A DNA stretch of 64,000 nucleotides from Progne subis subis (GCA_022316685.1 JAKJHU010000014.1:4459001-4523000); one strand, 5' to 3'; shown: positions 12,311-26,080, counted from the first letter of the stretch. The notes: generated from the sequence alone by a model not told the origin. A program made the numbers and translations.

Positions 12311-15300
12311 AGAATAAGTTACATGGTATGCCAATATATATTATTTCCTCATAGTTTGTGTCAAAGATGAGCAGTAATGGTTTAATGTATACAAGATCTT
12401 GTATGTTTTCACGACATGGAAGATGAGCACTTCCTTTCCTATCTCCAGACAGCATGACACAATACGTGCATCCTTTATTTGAACATGGACTAAACCAGCC
12501 ATGAAGGCATCAGGAAAGGTTTAAGTGCAACCCTGCAGCAATGCTAGCTCTATGGGATGTTAGGGGAAACACTGACTCCACCTGTTCTTTCAGCAGACAG
12601 CTTTCCGCTTGAGGTAAGCAGAGGGAAAATTCTCTGTTCAATCATGGAGACGACACACACTTGTCCAAAAATATTTTCTTCAAGATTGAGCTCCCTCACA
12701 CTACCCTTTCCCAAGCAGGGTGAGAGTACCCATGAGGTTGATTTGGCAGCAGAAGTCCCTCAATCCCAATCAGCCCAGGTTTCTCCAAGTGTCCATGCTT
12801 ACTTTGAGGAGCTGCTCTGAGCTATTCTGTGTGCTTCTCCAGAGGCACTGGCTACAATTTAGGACAGTCAGCTCCGAGCAGGTTCAGTGTCAAATCGTGT
12901 TAAAAACCTGCCCTTTCCATCTTCTTTCAGGTTATTGCACTCAAATGAATAGGGGATTTCTCGGCTTGGAGCCATTCTGGAACACAAAATGCAGGAAAAG
13001 CACAGGAGGCACCAATAACTCAAGGCACTGGGATGCCCAAGAAAAGCAGGGAGCAGAGTTAGTGTCAGCTCTTGGGGGACAAATAGGAGCATATTTAACT
13101 GGGAACCCAAATTTTGCACAGGTTCTCCAACACATGGAGCCACTGAAAACTGCTGGATGTGAGAAAGAGAAGTGGAAGGAAAAAAAAATCTCATCCCAGG
13201 GCGCAGGGAAGAAATTTGCTTTTCTCATCTTCTATTTGAATTTGTCTCATTCTGCAAAGTTCTCCCTATTTCAAAAGCTACCTACCCCTCTCTAAGAAAG
13301 CCAGTCCCTGGAGATCAGCAGCCCAGCAGTACCTGACAGCTTCCTTATTTTAAGGAAACAGAGCTGACACTTACCATTCCAAGCTAAGGCTATCTCAGAA
13401 TCCTGTCAAAACTTCCAGAAATGCATCTGGTTAAATATGCAGCACACTCTGAGACACAAATACAAAATTTATACTCTTTCTGAGGGTCTTAATAAAAAAA
13501 ATAAAAATAAAAAGTAAACAAAATCTTGCTGTTTTGAGTGTGGACATCCTTGCTGATGACCTTCACAATGATCATGTACTGTACACAATCACATGTATTG
13601 TGTTCTTGATGTAAAGAGGCAAAAATCCTGGCACAATAATGCCATGGAAGGATCTAACTGAATACAGGTCCAAGGAGGCAGAAACTACAGTATTTCCATC
13701 AAAAGCTAATGTGGCTTCACTAACAGTAGGACAAGATATTTCACTGCCATTAAGTCTATAGTGCTTTTAACATCTTTCAACACCAAAAAGCAAGTCAAAC
13801 TTCATGCCACTTAACTTCTCTTTCCTATCCTGCTTTTGAACACGCCTAAAAGAGCTTCTCAGCTGCTCTTATTCCATTACCTTAAGTACTTAAGTTTCAT
13901 TTTCAGCAAGGCTCTGTTTAATGAATATTTATGAGCAAATCCTGCAGTGTTCATTGAAACTGTAGAACATCCCTTCACAGCAGGCCACAGATTTACATTT
14001 TGGTTTTTATTACTAAAATGTTAGCCACACAAATCAATGTCACTCAGAAAATACAATGACAGTTCTTCCTGCCCCTTCATCCAAGTAATGTTGTGTATCA
14101 TATTATTCTTTGGCTCTAGAGAAATATCATTTATATTTTTGATATGCAATATTTAATTAAAAATACATAATTATAAGCCATCCAGCAGCCATAATTTACA
14201 CACGGCAGCCTCAAGCCAGCAAACCACTGTGAGCAGTCTCCCCGAAGTCACAGGGTTCACTGGTGTGAATAAAATTACTCAGTTTCATAAGCAATCAGAA
14301 GACAAGATCTTCATTACAGCTGTACAGAACCTGATAAACAGTGTTAAAACTGAGGCTTTTCCTTCCCAGGCACTGCTTGGAGGCTGTTGAGCTGCACATT
14401 GGTGATGCAGGGCAGTGCAAGTGTTTGCCAGGAATGCCAAACCTTCCTCCCAGCTGGCAATGACCAGATAAACACAACTTAAAGATGTTGCTCCATTGCA
14501 ACAAACAGCGACAAATAAAATTGTCGGAATCCCTCCCTTTCTTAACTCCACCTCTGCACATGGTAAGCTGATCTGATTTTATTTAAAAGTACACCCATTT
14601 AAAAGACTTAAAAGTACACTCACCTTCAGAAAAGAGAGTATATTTATTCTAAAACAGATGGCCCGAACATTTCACTGCAAACCTATACAGATAACCAGAA
14701 AATAAGCAACAAGTTCTTCTCTATAATGAGCTGCAGTCCAAGATAAACAAGATAAATACAAGTAAAGCTGCCCAGGAAGTGGGGAGAAAAAAAAAAAAAA
14801 GACAAAATGTCATAAAACCAGATTTTAGTGTTCACCGATTTCCTTAAAGTTATTGTTAAATGGAGTTTATTCCTCTTTTTCTTTAGAGTGGTAAAAGGTG
14901 TGAATAAAGTAACAAAACTTCCGTGGTGTCGAACAGAGCTTCAAACATAAATATACTTTATAGTGTTTGCTTAGGAGTGTTTGTTTCCTCTGACTAAAAC
15001 CATCCCTATGGGCTATGAGCAGGTTGCAGTTGCCTGTAATGCAGAATTTCTATGGAAGATGTTAAAAACCATGATTTTGTTTATTTATTCAGACAAGCTT
15101 AGCTGTCTTAAGCTATATACATATATACAAACATCATTTCTTGAGGGCAAGATGCACATCACACCCAGGGTTTCAGAAGGGAAGAGGCAGCATTTCCACT
15201 GCATAACCCCCTGGGTAGAAAACTCACAGAAATGAGAGTAAAGAATATTCACTTGAAATAAAAAACAACTGGGCATTGTCATTCGCCAGTTCTAGAGATA

Positions 15301-15584
15301 CTGCAGATGCAAATAATACAATATAATCTGACTTTCAAACCACAATCAATGTTTGATTTGTAAGCTCACCACAATACTTTAACTCTTGTTACTCCAGTGT
15401 TCTCTGTCATATGGGGAAGGCTTTCTTTTTCTTAAAGCTGAGACTGAGGAGAAGTTATCCAACTTCAGCAGCTGGAACCTGCAGACAACATCATTGACTG
15501 TGTGTATCACAACAGGGCTTCACAATAACCTGGGCCTTGTAGTTATTTGTGGAAGAATTATAAATGCTTATCATACAACTACTT
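12311..15584. other. Non-coding DNA; long chance ORF near 12.7-13.3 kb
   Basis: A plus-strand open frame of 191 codons (12720-13295) is the longest in the window. It overlaps open frames in another frame and on the minus strand (12868-13228), has no recognisable domain, and lies in a locally less AT-rich patch where stops are rarer. There are A runs at about 14788-14801. No interspersed repeat was recognised. Confidence 0.45.
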
Positions 15585-15696
15585 CTAATTGCTCTTGGAA
15601 TTTTTATTAAAATGCATTCTTCTTCTCTAATGTGAGAATTTTTTTGGACATGAACCTTGCTTTGGATGACAAACAACAGACAGGAGCTCCAGATGC
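15585..15696. repeat. Direct repeat, copy 1 (112 bp)
   Basis: Nearly identical to 16320-16433. Both copies run from CTAATTGCTCTTGGAA to CTCCAGATGC. They differ by one 2-bp indel (GAGAA versus GAGATAA before the T7 run) and one G/A substitution (GGAGCTCC versus GGAACTCC). I recognise no repeat family in it, and the flanks beyond the repeat diverge at once. Confidence 0.9.
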
Positions 15697-16319
15697 CTCT
15701 TGAGCCAGGGAACAATTGTCTATGGGTCCATTCTTAGCCTATTGCTAATCCAGAGTAAAAGGAACACAAATGAGAACCAGGAGATGAAAGTCATTGAAGT
15801 CATTAAAACATTAGTTAAAATGATACCTCAGACAAGCTCAACACTTGTGCAATGGGCAAGGGAATTGTAGCTGATTGAAACTGATAAAACTGGGAGTAAA
15901 CTTTGATGTTAAGGTCTATATTAAAAAAGAAACAAAAACCCACAAACAAACTTCCCTCCCTACCCCAAACAACAAAGACAACCAGCTCCTGTGTTTCTCG
16001 TTCAGGTACCTCATGTGCTTTTCTGCTGGGTTACCTCTACAGAAATGGGTCTCAAAACTGTGAGCAAAGTGTAGTGGGAAAGCCATGGCTGCCCTCCATC
16101 ATACACAAAGTGTTGGTTCTTAACATACAGACTCTTTAGGATGCAGTCTAGTTTCCAAGTAATCAAGGATAACCAGAATAAAACATGTTTTCTATACATA
16201 ACAATAACATCTAAGCAGCCAATGTATTTTCCCTCTATGTACACTCTTAAATTATTAAGGAGCTGGGGGACATCAAGTTCCCAAACTCAGTGGGATTTCC
16301 CTAACCTTCACACAAAGTA
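15697..16319. other. 623-bp spacer between the two direct repeats
   Basis: Unique-looking AT-rich sequence with an A/C-rich patch at about 15925-15960. It could be the interior of a small element flanked by the repeats, or one unit of a 735-bp duplication. There is no coding frame, and I recognised no LTR-style TG...CA ends. Confidence 0.5.
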
Positions 16320-16433
16320 CTAATTGCTCTTGGAATTTTTATTAAAATGCATTCTTCTTCTCTAATGTGAGATAATTTTTTTGGACATGAACCTTGCTTT
16401 GGATGACAAACAACAGACAGGAACTCCAGATGC
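16320..16433. repeat. Direct repeat, copy 2 (114 bp)
   Basis: Second copy of the 15585-15696 sequence, same orientation, offset 735 bp, with three differing positions in total. The near identity in neutral-looking DNA implies a recent duplication, gene conversion, or two insertions of a young family. The shared open frame on the minus strand (containing REEECILIKIPRAI) simply reflects the duplication. Confidence 0.9.
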
Positions 16434-19400
16434 TGTGTCAGTAATAACTTACTGACCAAGGCTATGGGATGCTGCAGAAAGAACAAGACTGTAAATATAT
16501 TTTAGACTGTAAACTGTAACCAGATCCTATGGCAGGCTCCCTTTTCATAATCAGAAAGACAGAAATAATGCAAATGCCAAACAAAACACACCAGAGGTTT
16601 ATATTAACACAAGATTTTACAGCATTGATCTTCTGCCATCAACAGATGGAGAGATTAAACTGGTGCTGTTACACCTCAGATTTGAAAGAAGCACAGCATG
16701 AGATACCAAAGGATTTTCCAGGGAACATTGTAACTGAAGAGTCTCAATGGGAATTCTGCAGATAAACACAGAGGAAAAAGCTGAACACAAAGCATGGCAC
16801 ACGTAAGGTTTCTCCTTGTTGGGATCCAAACAGCCAAATTGCCTACACAGAACAAAACCAGATTTTCAAACAGAATCAGCCTCACCTGGAGATACACAGC
16901 AGTCATCTGCACTTGCATTTTAGAAGCCTGGCAAAAGGTTTGAACAATTACTACAGTCACATTTCACTTTGTCCTTCTGCCAGGTTTGCACTTTTTAAAC
17001 TTCTGAGCCTTCTACAAGAAGAAATAATTTCTTGCCAAATTGCTTACTTCCAGTCAAAGTTCATGAAAATCGGGCAGCCTAACAAAGATTAAAAAGCTCT
17101 CAAAATATCCAGGGCATTTATTGGCATTAGATAAAAACAAACAGCATATTCTCAAGATTCTTGCTCTTTCTACCAAACCATAAAACTTCAGTGGTAACTC
17201 ACTTTTCCTGTATTATATTAAAATTAGCATGGGCTAGAAAGTTAATCAAAAGTCCATCCAGCATTAATTTCTATAAAATTCATCTGTATCACAAGTATAA
17301 AAGAAATAATTTGCTGATTATGATGTTTCATTAACATCTATCTTTACAAAACTCTTTGGGATAACCAAAATATAAATCAGAACTGCTACAGAGCACAAGA
17401 GTATGGAAATGACCACACTGTTGCGCTTGCTAAGAAGCTGAAAACCTCAAACTGCTGCAGGTAAAATCTTATGCATCCATCTGTTATGAAGGTGAGCGTC
17501 ACCTTTACTGATTTTTCAGTCTTTCATATAGAGAAGCAAAACCAGAGCTGATGGAAGAGTATCGCCAATTAAAACTCTCCTACAACATAAACCAAAGAAA
17601 AACCAGGTCAGAGAATTGGCTGAAAACAAACAAGACTTTGCACGAAATCCAAACAAGCACCTGTTGATATTGTAATTATTAAATAAGAGATTTGTACGTG
17701 GCACTGTGAGTATCAATGTCAAAAACCATGACAGACTGAGAACAAACAGCTTTCAAACAACCATGATATCCCCTGGGCTGTCAGGGATAATAATTACATT
17801 TTTTTCCCCCTTACAGATCAATGATGTAAGATTTAGCCTCCTTATTCACAGTCAGCAATGTATTAACCCAGAGCGAACCTCACTGCAGTAAACAGATGCA
17901 AGTAATAAGGGTATCAGACTCCATCTGACAGAGATAAATTCAAGTTATTATGTTGGTTAAGAGAATTGGTTTGGTGCTATAAATAAATAATTTCCCCCAA
18001 ATACACAATATGAAGGCAAAAAGTAGCCAAAGATGACAACATTTTCATTCCTTACTCAGGACCACTTCAACATTATAAATATAACCAGAGAGAGGGGAGA
18101 AAAAAGAGAGAAGCTAATTTGAAGCACTTACTGTCGGCAAGCCAGGATTAAGCACCTTGTTGTACAAGGCATAAAAAATAAGAAATAATTTTTAAGAGTT
18201 CCTTTTTCAGAGCACCACTCTAGACATTTGATTTAATGGATTACACCACAAAGTGCAGTTACTAAAGAGGGACCTTCCAAGCCTGCTGCTCCTTCTCCCA
18301 CTACAAACACACAATGTCTGATTGCACAGAGGTGTGTTTCCTCCTGTGACAACTCCCCATGAAATATCTTGGAGTCCTCTTCTGCATTTCACTGTACCTT
18401 TTACACCAAAACATATCTGAGGAGCCTGAATACAGCTCTAACAACTCTGCTGGGGTTCCTGGTTCCTTGTTAAAACTGGAACAGAATCATGTTTCTCCCT
18501 CAGGCACTGCCTTAAAAAAACTTTAGGCCATACGTCCTTGAATTATTTATATGAAGTTATTATGCAAACAAGGATTAAATAATTCTCTTTGAGCTGCTGG
18601 TGGTGAGCACAGCAGCTAGAGGCACAGTGCCGGTGTGATATCTACATTTTATCCAGCCTGCCTGGCAAACCAACTGCATTTTGCTAGGTAGATCCAAGAC
18701 CTGCTTTTCCTTTTTACTCAAAAAATGTAAATGAGAGAACCTCCTCAAAATTTGATGCAATTACATCAGCATAAATACTGCTTAAGTAAATCAGAGCACT
18801 ATTTGTTTCCAAATATATTTGATTAATGACTGTTGGACAAAAATCGTACAGACTTTATTTTGTCCTCTTGCTCAATTCTTCTGGCCTTGCTTTAAAAAAA
18901 CAGCTACTCTGTTAAGGAACACAGGAAATAAACAATTACCACAGAATAATTTCAACTTTAAAAAAAACAGCTAGCTGTGACATCCACCATATACAGTAGA
19001 CAAAGTTCTCAGTGTTTTCCAAAATAGGCATCACTCTCTAAATACTCATAAAAAATATATGCAATTTATACACACTTAGGCAACTACTGTTGCTTCTGTA
19101 TGAGCTCAGTTACAAGCCTGTTTAAAATTTCGTATTTTCCCAGTTATGCAATAAAAGCAATTAAAAAATAATAGAAACTGTGAACTTTATCCGATTACGT
19201 TACATGCCAGAAAAGAGCTGCACAGAGATATAAAACAATGGCTGCTGCTGCCTAGGATAAATAGTACTTTATTGGGGTGGTTTTCCACAAGTAAAATTAA
19301 GAGTGCCTTTGAAATGGCCACTCCCTTTATTAAATTCCCTAAGAGGAATTGCTTTGCTCATTTCTCAAAGCTAACTTATTTACACATGTGCTCAAATATG

Positions 19401-19471
19401 CACGAGGCTTCCAGTTCCTCAGCTTGGCAAGGCAAAGAGTCCAACTGCTCCTGATAAAGGGAGGGACACCC
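16434..19471. other. AT-rich non-coding DNA, nothing recognised
   Basis: Only short open frames, no recognisable repeats, and short A runs (18515-18521, 18960-18967). No RNA gene or regulatory landmark can be supported. Confidence 0.5.
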
Positions 19472-19509
19472 CAAAACTAACCACAAACCTCCAAACTAAC
19501 CACAGACCT
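19472..19509. repeat. Two-copy 19-bp tandem repeat
   Basis: CAAAACTAACCACAAACCT (19472-19490) is followed directly by CCAAACTAACCACAGACCT (19491-19509). The units differ at two positions. This is a small local duplication with no evident function. Confidence 0.75.
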
Positions 19510-21194
19510 CCACAAAAGCACTGTGCCCATGGCAGTAGACTCTGAAGGCTGCACCTTCGTAAGTGCTGAGGCAAGAAAGAACACCCAAAACACAATGCAC
19601 GTTGATGTGGAGTCAGAGCTACAAAAGGCACAGCTGAACTTTCCCAAAAGTTTAGAACCTTGAACCTCTACTGAAAAATCAATGAAGAAAAAAAAAAAAC
19701 ACTGGTTACTCACCCTGGAGGCAGTAACTCCAGTTCTTCTGTGCCAAACTGCTCCATCTCCAACAGCAATTCACAAGCTCTGCTTTCCATCATCAGGTTT
19801 ACTTTTTTTTATTTAGTCCAATGGCCTTTTAGCCCAAAATAACGACAATAAGCTCAGCCTACAACTTAGTCTGACCTTTCTCTTAACTGTGAAACCAGGC
19901 TCCTCTTCCATACCTTCTGCCAGGCTCACAGGAGACATTTTCTACCTGTACACAGGCTCTGAGCATCGTCCCCTGCAGCCACGAGAGCTCAGGAGAGCAC
20001 AACAGAGCTCTGCAAGGTCAGAGAGCAACTGAGAAGGGAGAATCAGCTGGGGCACAATCAGCAAATATTTGTAGTACAGCCCTCAAAATAAACCCCACAG
20101 AATGGAAGGGCTGAGAAACCACAGCCCTAAAACTCCTAAGCAGCCTCTGGCCACATTTTAAGCACCTTTTAAAAGATGCTCAGGTGTGCAGAGGCAGAGC
20201 CCTCCTGGCAGCCCTGAGCAGAGCAGCTGTGTTTGCAAGACAGGTGGAAGTTCAGGCTCACCTTCCTGCCTCAGATATTTCACTGGGTCATTCTGTAATG
20301 TTTCCCCTGGGTGAATCCGCCCCCAAGCAAAAGCAGTGACTGACAGCTAAAAGCCAATGGAACGTCTTAATTAACGTCAGTGGGTACAGAACAAAGTCCT
20401 TAAAGAAGTTAATGAAAATTGAGGGGTTTGGTGCAATGTAAAGTCGAATAGTGTGCTTCATGTATTAATACAGAATTAAAAAGAAACCCCAAAACAGTAC
20501 CTCCAGCATGGCTCTGGATTATTACAAAGCTCCCGAGGTGGATGTATGCTCTAAACAATAAATATTCAAAGGAAAATAATATCTCTAAAAAGAAAGATTT
20601 AGGCCTACAGAATTTCACCATTTGTAGAGGAACAGTAGTCAAATAGTTCAGACCAACATACAGCAGTTTGCTGATTCAGGCTGAACCCTCAACCTGTAGC
20701 AGCAGATGAAACCAGATTCAACCGAGGCACAGACCAGAGCAAACAGCTCCAGCGTCAGGTCCCACACCTGCTGCCAGCACTTGCATCTCAGGCCATGGAA
20801 CCTGTCCCTGGACGCCACCCTACTCCACTGCATCTGCTTTCTGCTGGAACTTTCAAAGAAACATTAGTAGCAACATTTCTTTTTGATTTTGTCCTTGAAA
20901 ATTAATGCTCTGTGAGCCACTGCAACACACTGGCTGGTCTTGCCAGATATTAAGTGCTCTCTTTTTCTATGCACTAAGTGCCTCTCAGAACCAAGATAGG
21001 AATCAACATAAAGCACACAATCAGATGCTATTCAAGTAGATTATTTTCTTTTCCCATATTTAAGTTGTTGATAGACAGATGCAAAAGACTGCATCTCTTC
21101 ACACCTCATTAATTTTTATCTTTGGCAGCTTAAATTTAAAAAGTCCCCAGAAGATTAACACTGTTGTTACACTTACTGTCTTAGAAGGAAAAGG
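19510..21194. other. Non-coding DNA, nothing recognised
   Basis: Somewhat GC-richer around 19900-20260. No repeat family or gene was recognised. The open frames are short and overlap on opposite strands. Confidence 0.5.

Positions 21195-21228
<34 letters not shown>
21195..21228 (+). repeat. Poly(A) run, 34 bp
   Basis: Uninterrupted A34. It could be the 3' tail of an old retroposed sequence, but the 150 bp upstream is not a recognised SINE, LINE or mRNA and no target-site duplication is evident. A mononucleotide microsatellite is the plain reading. Confidence 0.85.
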
Positions 21229-21230
<2 letters not shown>

Positions 21231-21274
21231 TCATGTGTTTTGGAGTTTTTTAAGTCCTGGATGAATAATGATTC

Positions 21275-21292
21275 AAAAAAAAAAAAAAAAAA
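21275..21292 (+). repeat. Poly(A) run, 18 bp
   Basis: Second A run 46 bp after the A34 run, preceded by ATGATTC. Two A runs this close could be tails of successive retropositions, or independent slippage; nothing else supports either reading. Confidence 0.85.
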
Positions 21293-21529
21293 GAAGATAG
21301 AAAGGTCTTGTGTAAGTACTAAATATACCAAATATGTGAATAAATAAGTGATCTCAGTGCTCTCCGGGCATTACTGCTTCCCCACAACCTGTTGTTACTG
21401 AGCACTGAGGCGAGATAAATTCCTCCAGCTGCTGAATTACAGGTTATCAACGTATGAGGAGGGCTGTTTGCCTTGTAAGCAGGTTTCTGTGTGTTCTGTG
21501 TGCACTGAGGAGCTGTGGGTGCGTGTTGG

Positions 21530-21790
21530 AAGACACATTACAGGAGAGGTTAATGGGGATTTGGTTTAGGTCTAGTCAATGCTATGTTGACTGATAATTA
21601 AGATAAACTGCTCGATTTAGAGCTGGGCATGGGCAGGAGAGAGTATTGGTGGTTGTAATGGCCCAAACAATTATTTCTTGTAGACTAATGCCTTCCTGCT
21701 GTGTTATTTAAGATAACTTTCACATGAGTCACCCAATTTGATCGTAATTTGGGCTTGTTTTTGTAAGTGAAGCCTTTTCCATTTTTCTTT
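21530..21790. promoter_or_regulatory. Candidate conserved non-coding element
   Basis: Complex, repeat-free sequence containing GATAATTAAGATAAAC, an AP-1-like TGAGTCA (21726-21732) and CAATTATTTC. It has no coding potential. Texture is the only evidence for a regulatory role. Confidence 0.2.
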
Positions 21791-24700
21791 GTATCTGAAG
21801 CTTTTTTTAGGTAAACACCTGTACATTAATCCAGAGATAGCATCAGATAACCTTGCTATTGCAATTACGAGCTTCCCAGAAGACGAATGGTTCCAGTATG
21901 AAAGAAACAAATCTAATTATTCCACTCATTGCTACTTGCATGTTGACTAATACTTGTTCTATTTGATGCTGCAGCACATTGAGTAATTTATACACCCACC
22001 ACCTCATGAGACCTTTGGAGCATCCCATAGTCTGCCTTCAAGACCTGGAGTGCACCTGGGAATTGTTTTTCTTTCATGGAGGCCAGGGTAAAATTTGTCA
22101 GACCAGCTATCCCCTTGCAGACACAGTTCCATGATAAAACCCAACCTCCCCTTATCAGCTTAGTTATGCAGGCTCTGAGGAAGATAGCAGGTTCTCTGAA
22201 CCCGCTGGTTTAATCTTCTCTGAAGTAAATGGTTCATCAGTTTTAAGTCCAAATCCAGTACACGCTGGTGGGAGCAATTTCCAAAGATAGGGAAGCATCC
22301 CTGTATGGATGCTTTCCCCCTCACACATAAATGGGGATATAGTCCTTTGGATTGGTCAGCTGAATGCATGAGAATGCGATATTAGCCATAAAATCAGAAG
22401 AATTCTACTCTGAATTGGTTTGAGTTGAATTGAAATAACTGGTTTTTCTCTTACATGGAGTTCAATTTGTCACTACTGCCGTTTCATGCAGGAGAAAATA
22501 CAGGTAGATGCTCTCTCTCTTCAAGACAGACCATTTTAAAAAGAGATCTTAATTAATACTTATGAGATTTGTTTGGGAATCTTAAGGTTTGCAACACTTC
22601 CTCATGTGAGTCTCAGTACATTTTAAGTAGTACACATTTTACACAATAAATTGTAACATGGGCAGCACTTTGTTATCTCAGTATCCACCATAAAATACCA
22701 AAGATGAAATATTAAAACTTAGTTATTAAACAGCTACACAGCTTTTAGGACTCATGCCTGAACATGTACTGCACTTACCATGTTTTAAAGTAGAGCTGAA
22801 ACTTGTGAGTGAAAGCATGCTTCCTTCAATCCACAGTGTATGGGAAACAGAATTAAGATGTTTTGGCTCACATGGATCCATAGGGACTCGTGACTTCTCC
22901 AGTCAGTTCCGTGTTTCTGTTACAAAGCCATTTGCCACAACTTACAAAATATTGGGATCTGTATGGTGTTTGATTTTGTGGAGTAATTTTACTTTTATTC
23001 AACCCTTTCTTTAAAATTACATTCATATAAAATCCATGTTCGTATTTTACATAAACCAGTTGCACCACAAATTCAAATTATTTGCAGGACTAGTTGTGTT
23101 TGCACTCTTTAGAAAACTTCATCTGCTGTTAAAGCAGTTCTGACTTTCTAATTAAAATTTAGGAATTTAGAAATGCACATTGTCATGATGGCATCTGATC
23201 TGAGCCACTCTCTTGATAATATTTTAATCTCATTTCCCCTTGCTCCAAGTGAATCCCATTCTTTTTCTTTCCTATCCCTTCCACATAATCTCTCATTTCA
23301 TTTTCTTGTCTCTTTAGAGAAAAAAAAATAAATAAAAAAATTGAAGCATAAAGGCCCATCACTTTGGAACAAATGTGATATTAAATCTTTTTCATCTTTC
23401 AAGTTTTGTGTCTTAAAAACAACACACCCTCTTTTGAGAAGAACCTCTTTAGCAGTGTGTCCACACAACAAAGGCTCCATGAGATAATAAGCACCAAATC
23501 TTCATGGCAATTAATATCTTTAACAAACCTTTTAATTTCTTCAAGTAATAACTTGAAGTAACCAGTGCGTTGTCATAAAGTTATGTGATACCGTTTTGCT
23601 TTCATTTAACTGACTGGTGAGTACAAAACTTTGTAGAAAAGCAAACTCAAAATATCACCCATATTACATATGTGTATGCCCTCGAGAAGAACGTACTGCT
23701 GAAGGTTCAAAATGCCTCAGAGCAGGCTCCTGAACACATCTCAGCCAATATGAGTGGAGCAGCGTGGTCAGGGAAGGGAAAACTGGAAGCTCAGCTGAAA
23801 AAAATGGAATGTGTTGGCATCTCCAGCACGCTGAACACAGCGGACACTGTGTGGGATGAGAGAGGTCCATCCTCCTAAGATGTTGGAGATCCAGCCCCCG
23901 AGCCAACATCTGTGCAGGAGCTGAGGGCTGGTTTCCTGCTGGCTGAGCTGCATCTGCCAGAGCTGGGTCAGTGTTTTCAGGAGGGATCCAGTCTTTGGAG
24001 CAGATGCAGAGCTTCTTCTTGGCTGAGAAGGGCAGAAACACAACTCATGCAGGCAACAGATGTAAAGACCATTTTGAATCCTGGGAGAGCAAGACACAAG
24101 ATTTTTTTCACATCATTTCCTTTTTGTGTCAGGAACCGTGATGTGCTCAGCTCCACTCAGTTTGTTGTGTTGTTTAACTTCATATAATTGACAAACTGTC
24201 CTGTAAATCTTGCCAGCATCTTAGTGCTTTATAGGTCATCAGTCTCAGCCTCCTTGGATGTTTCTATTCCATAAATGCAAGCCAGTACAACAAAAAAGGA
24301 GCAAGGGTGTGGGAAGTCAAGTCTCATCTACTCACTTTAGCTTTGCCAGGGCTGGTAGCTACAGGATCTGGTTGCCCCAGAAAGAAGCCCCAAATCTCAG
24401 CATGACAGGGTAGTTTAATTTGTGGTGAGACAGATGTGGTTGTAGACAGTTGTGAAGATCTTTGCCAAGACACCATTGTGTTCTCTAGGTAAATTTGGGA
24501 ACTTTCTAGCACAGATGAAAAATGAGTAACAAAGCAATGCTTAGCCCTGGAAAATCTGCTTTGCCTATGCCAAATGAGGGTTGGAGTGAACAGGGCAAAG
24601 ATTTCTGTGAGACTGCAGGAATCCCTCTGCAAAAGTAGCTTCTCTCGACTCTCCAGAGCAATAAGCTTGGCTCACTAGCTTTGCTATGAGAGGAGATGGT

Positions 24701-25668
24701 GATGATGAGGGGATTCTCACCCTCAGACAGGCAAAAATAACTCCACCTGTTCTGCAGTGAATGTATTCACCCAGAGATTACAGATCAAATCCTGCTCTGC
24801 TTCACTGCAGGTGCATAAAGCCCTTACCTCTCCTTTCTTTTTGAAACTGGATATTCCAAGGAGTGAGGCTCCACCTGTGGCCTACTGTGCACATTTAGTG
24901 GGTAATTGAGAGTTATAAGACCAGTTCTCATAGATGACATGCTCCTTGAGCCATCTATTTAGTGGGACTATGACTCACACCTTGCTCTGTCTGACAGAAT
25001 CTAGCCCCTGGCTCCCTGGTAATGGAGATGGATATGCAAATCCACCAGTGGCTCTTGTACTGCTCAGTGCCTTGGGGCTCTCAAGTTTCCAATGCATGCA
25101 CTTGGAGTGAGAGCTCTTGCTGCAAACATCGCCTGTAGTGCCTGAAACGTGAGAGTTCACTCCACTTGCAGAGGGCTGTGCAGTCCCCTGTATTTTTCCA
25201 TCCGACACTGAACTACAGACTACCATCAGACACCAAACCACAGAACAAGGACTTTCATGGATGTAAATCTGATTGCCTGGGATGGCTCAATCCATGCCAG
25301 AGCGCCTCCCCACCCCATTGTATCGATCCCGAGTTTGAGTGGTCCACGCACCGCAAAACAAATCTATTGCCACAATGTAGAATGAAATCCCTGAAGCTTA
25401 TACAGGTCAGTAAACACAACTTACCTGCTGTAAAATTTTTATTGCATATCCTGCCTTCCTCATCTGTAATAGTGCTGAGATACACTTTACACATTTACCA
25501 GAGTATCATGGTGTGATAACATATTTACTCTATTAAGCGGTGTTGTCTGATTCCTTTCCTGAGCAGAGGAAACATAAATAATGTGAACACCAGTGTGAAC
25601 AATAGAGAATGAGGATTAAAAGCCTCAAGTCAGCAGAGGAAAATTTCTGGATAAACCAAAGATATGTG
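21791..25668. other. Non-coding DNA, nothing recognised
   Basis: Includes a GC-richer patch at about 23680-24060, where open frames occur on both strands (109 and 125 codons on the minus strand), a sign of base composition rather than coding. No repeat family or RNA gene was recognised. An AAATAAATAAAAAAA patch lies at about 23325-23340. Confidence 0.5.
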
Positions 25669-26080
25669 GAATCATAGAGTTATTTGGGTGGGAAAGATGT
25701 TTAAGATCACTGAGTCCCACAAACAAAACACGTCCCCAAGCACCACATTTACACATCTTGTAAATACCTTCAAGGCTGGTGACTGCACCACTTCCCTGGG
25801 AAGCCTGTCCCTGTGCTTAACAACATTTTTGATGAACAATTTCTTCCTGATAGCCCATCTAAAACTCCCCTTGGTGCACTTGGAGGCTGTTTCCTCTTAT
25901 CCTGTCACTTGGGAGCAGAGCCTGACCCCACTTGGTGACAGCCTCCCACCAGAGTGTTACAGAGATTGAGAAGATCCCCTCTGAGCCTCCTTTTCCCCAG
26001 GCTGAGCCCCCCCAGCTCCCTCAGCTGCTCCTGATTAGATTTGTGTTCCAGATCCTTCATCAGCTTCATTGCTCTTGCAA
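25669..26080 (-). mobile_element. CR1 LINE 3' fragment
   Basis: Reads as the reverse complement of an avian CR1 3' end. The tail is at the left (GAATCATAGAGTTATTTGGG), then come TTTCTTCCTGATAGCCCATC, CTTATCCTGTCACTTGGGAG and, at the right, GATCCCCTCTGAGCCTCC and CCAGGCTGAGC. It is 5'-truncated, as is usual for CR1, leaving about 410 bp of 3' sequence. Many substitutions suggest an old, inactive copy. No reverse-transcriptase coding region is present. Confidence 0.92.

Noticed and set aside
12720..13295. Longest open frame, 191 codons, plus strand
   Set aside because: It overlaps long frames on the other strand and in another frame, has no recognisable domain or exon signals, and lies in a less AT-rich patch. 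One frame of this size is plausible by chance in 64 kb.
21080..21228. Possible processed retrocopy ending in A34
   Set aside because: The sequence upstream is not a recognised mRNA or SINE and no target-site duplication was found.
24770..24830. tRNA B-box-like GATCAAATCCTGC suggesting a tRNA or SINE
   Set aside because: No A-box at proper spacing and no cloverleaf could be formed by eye.
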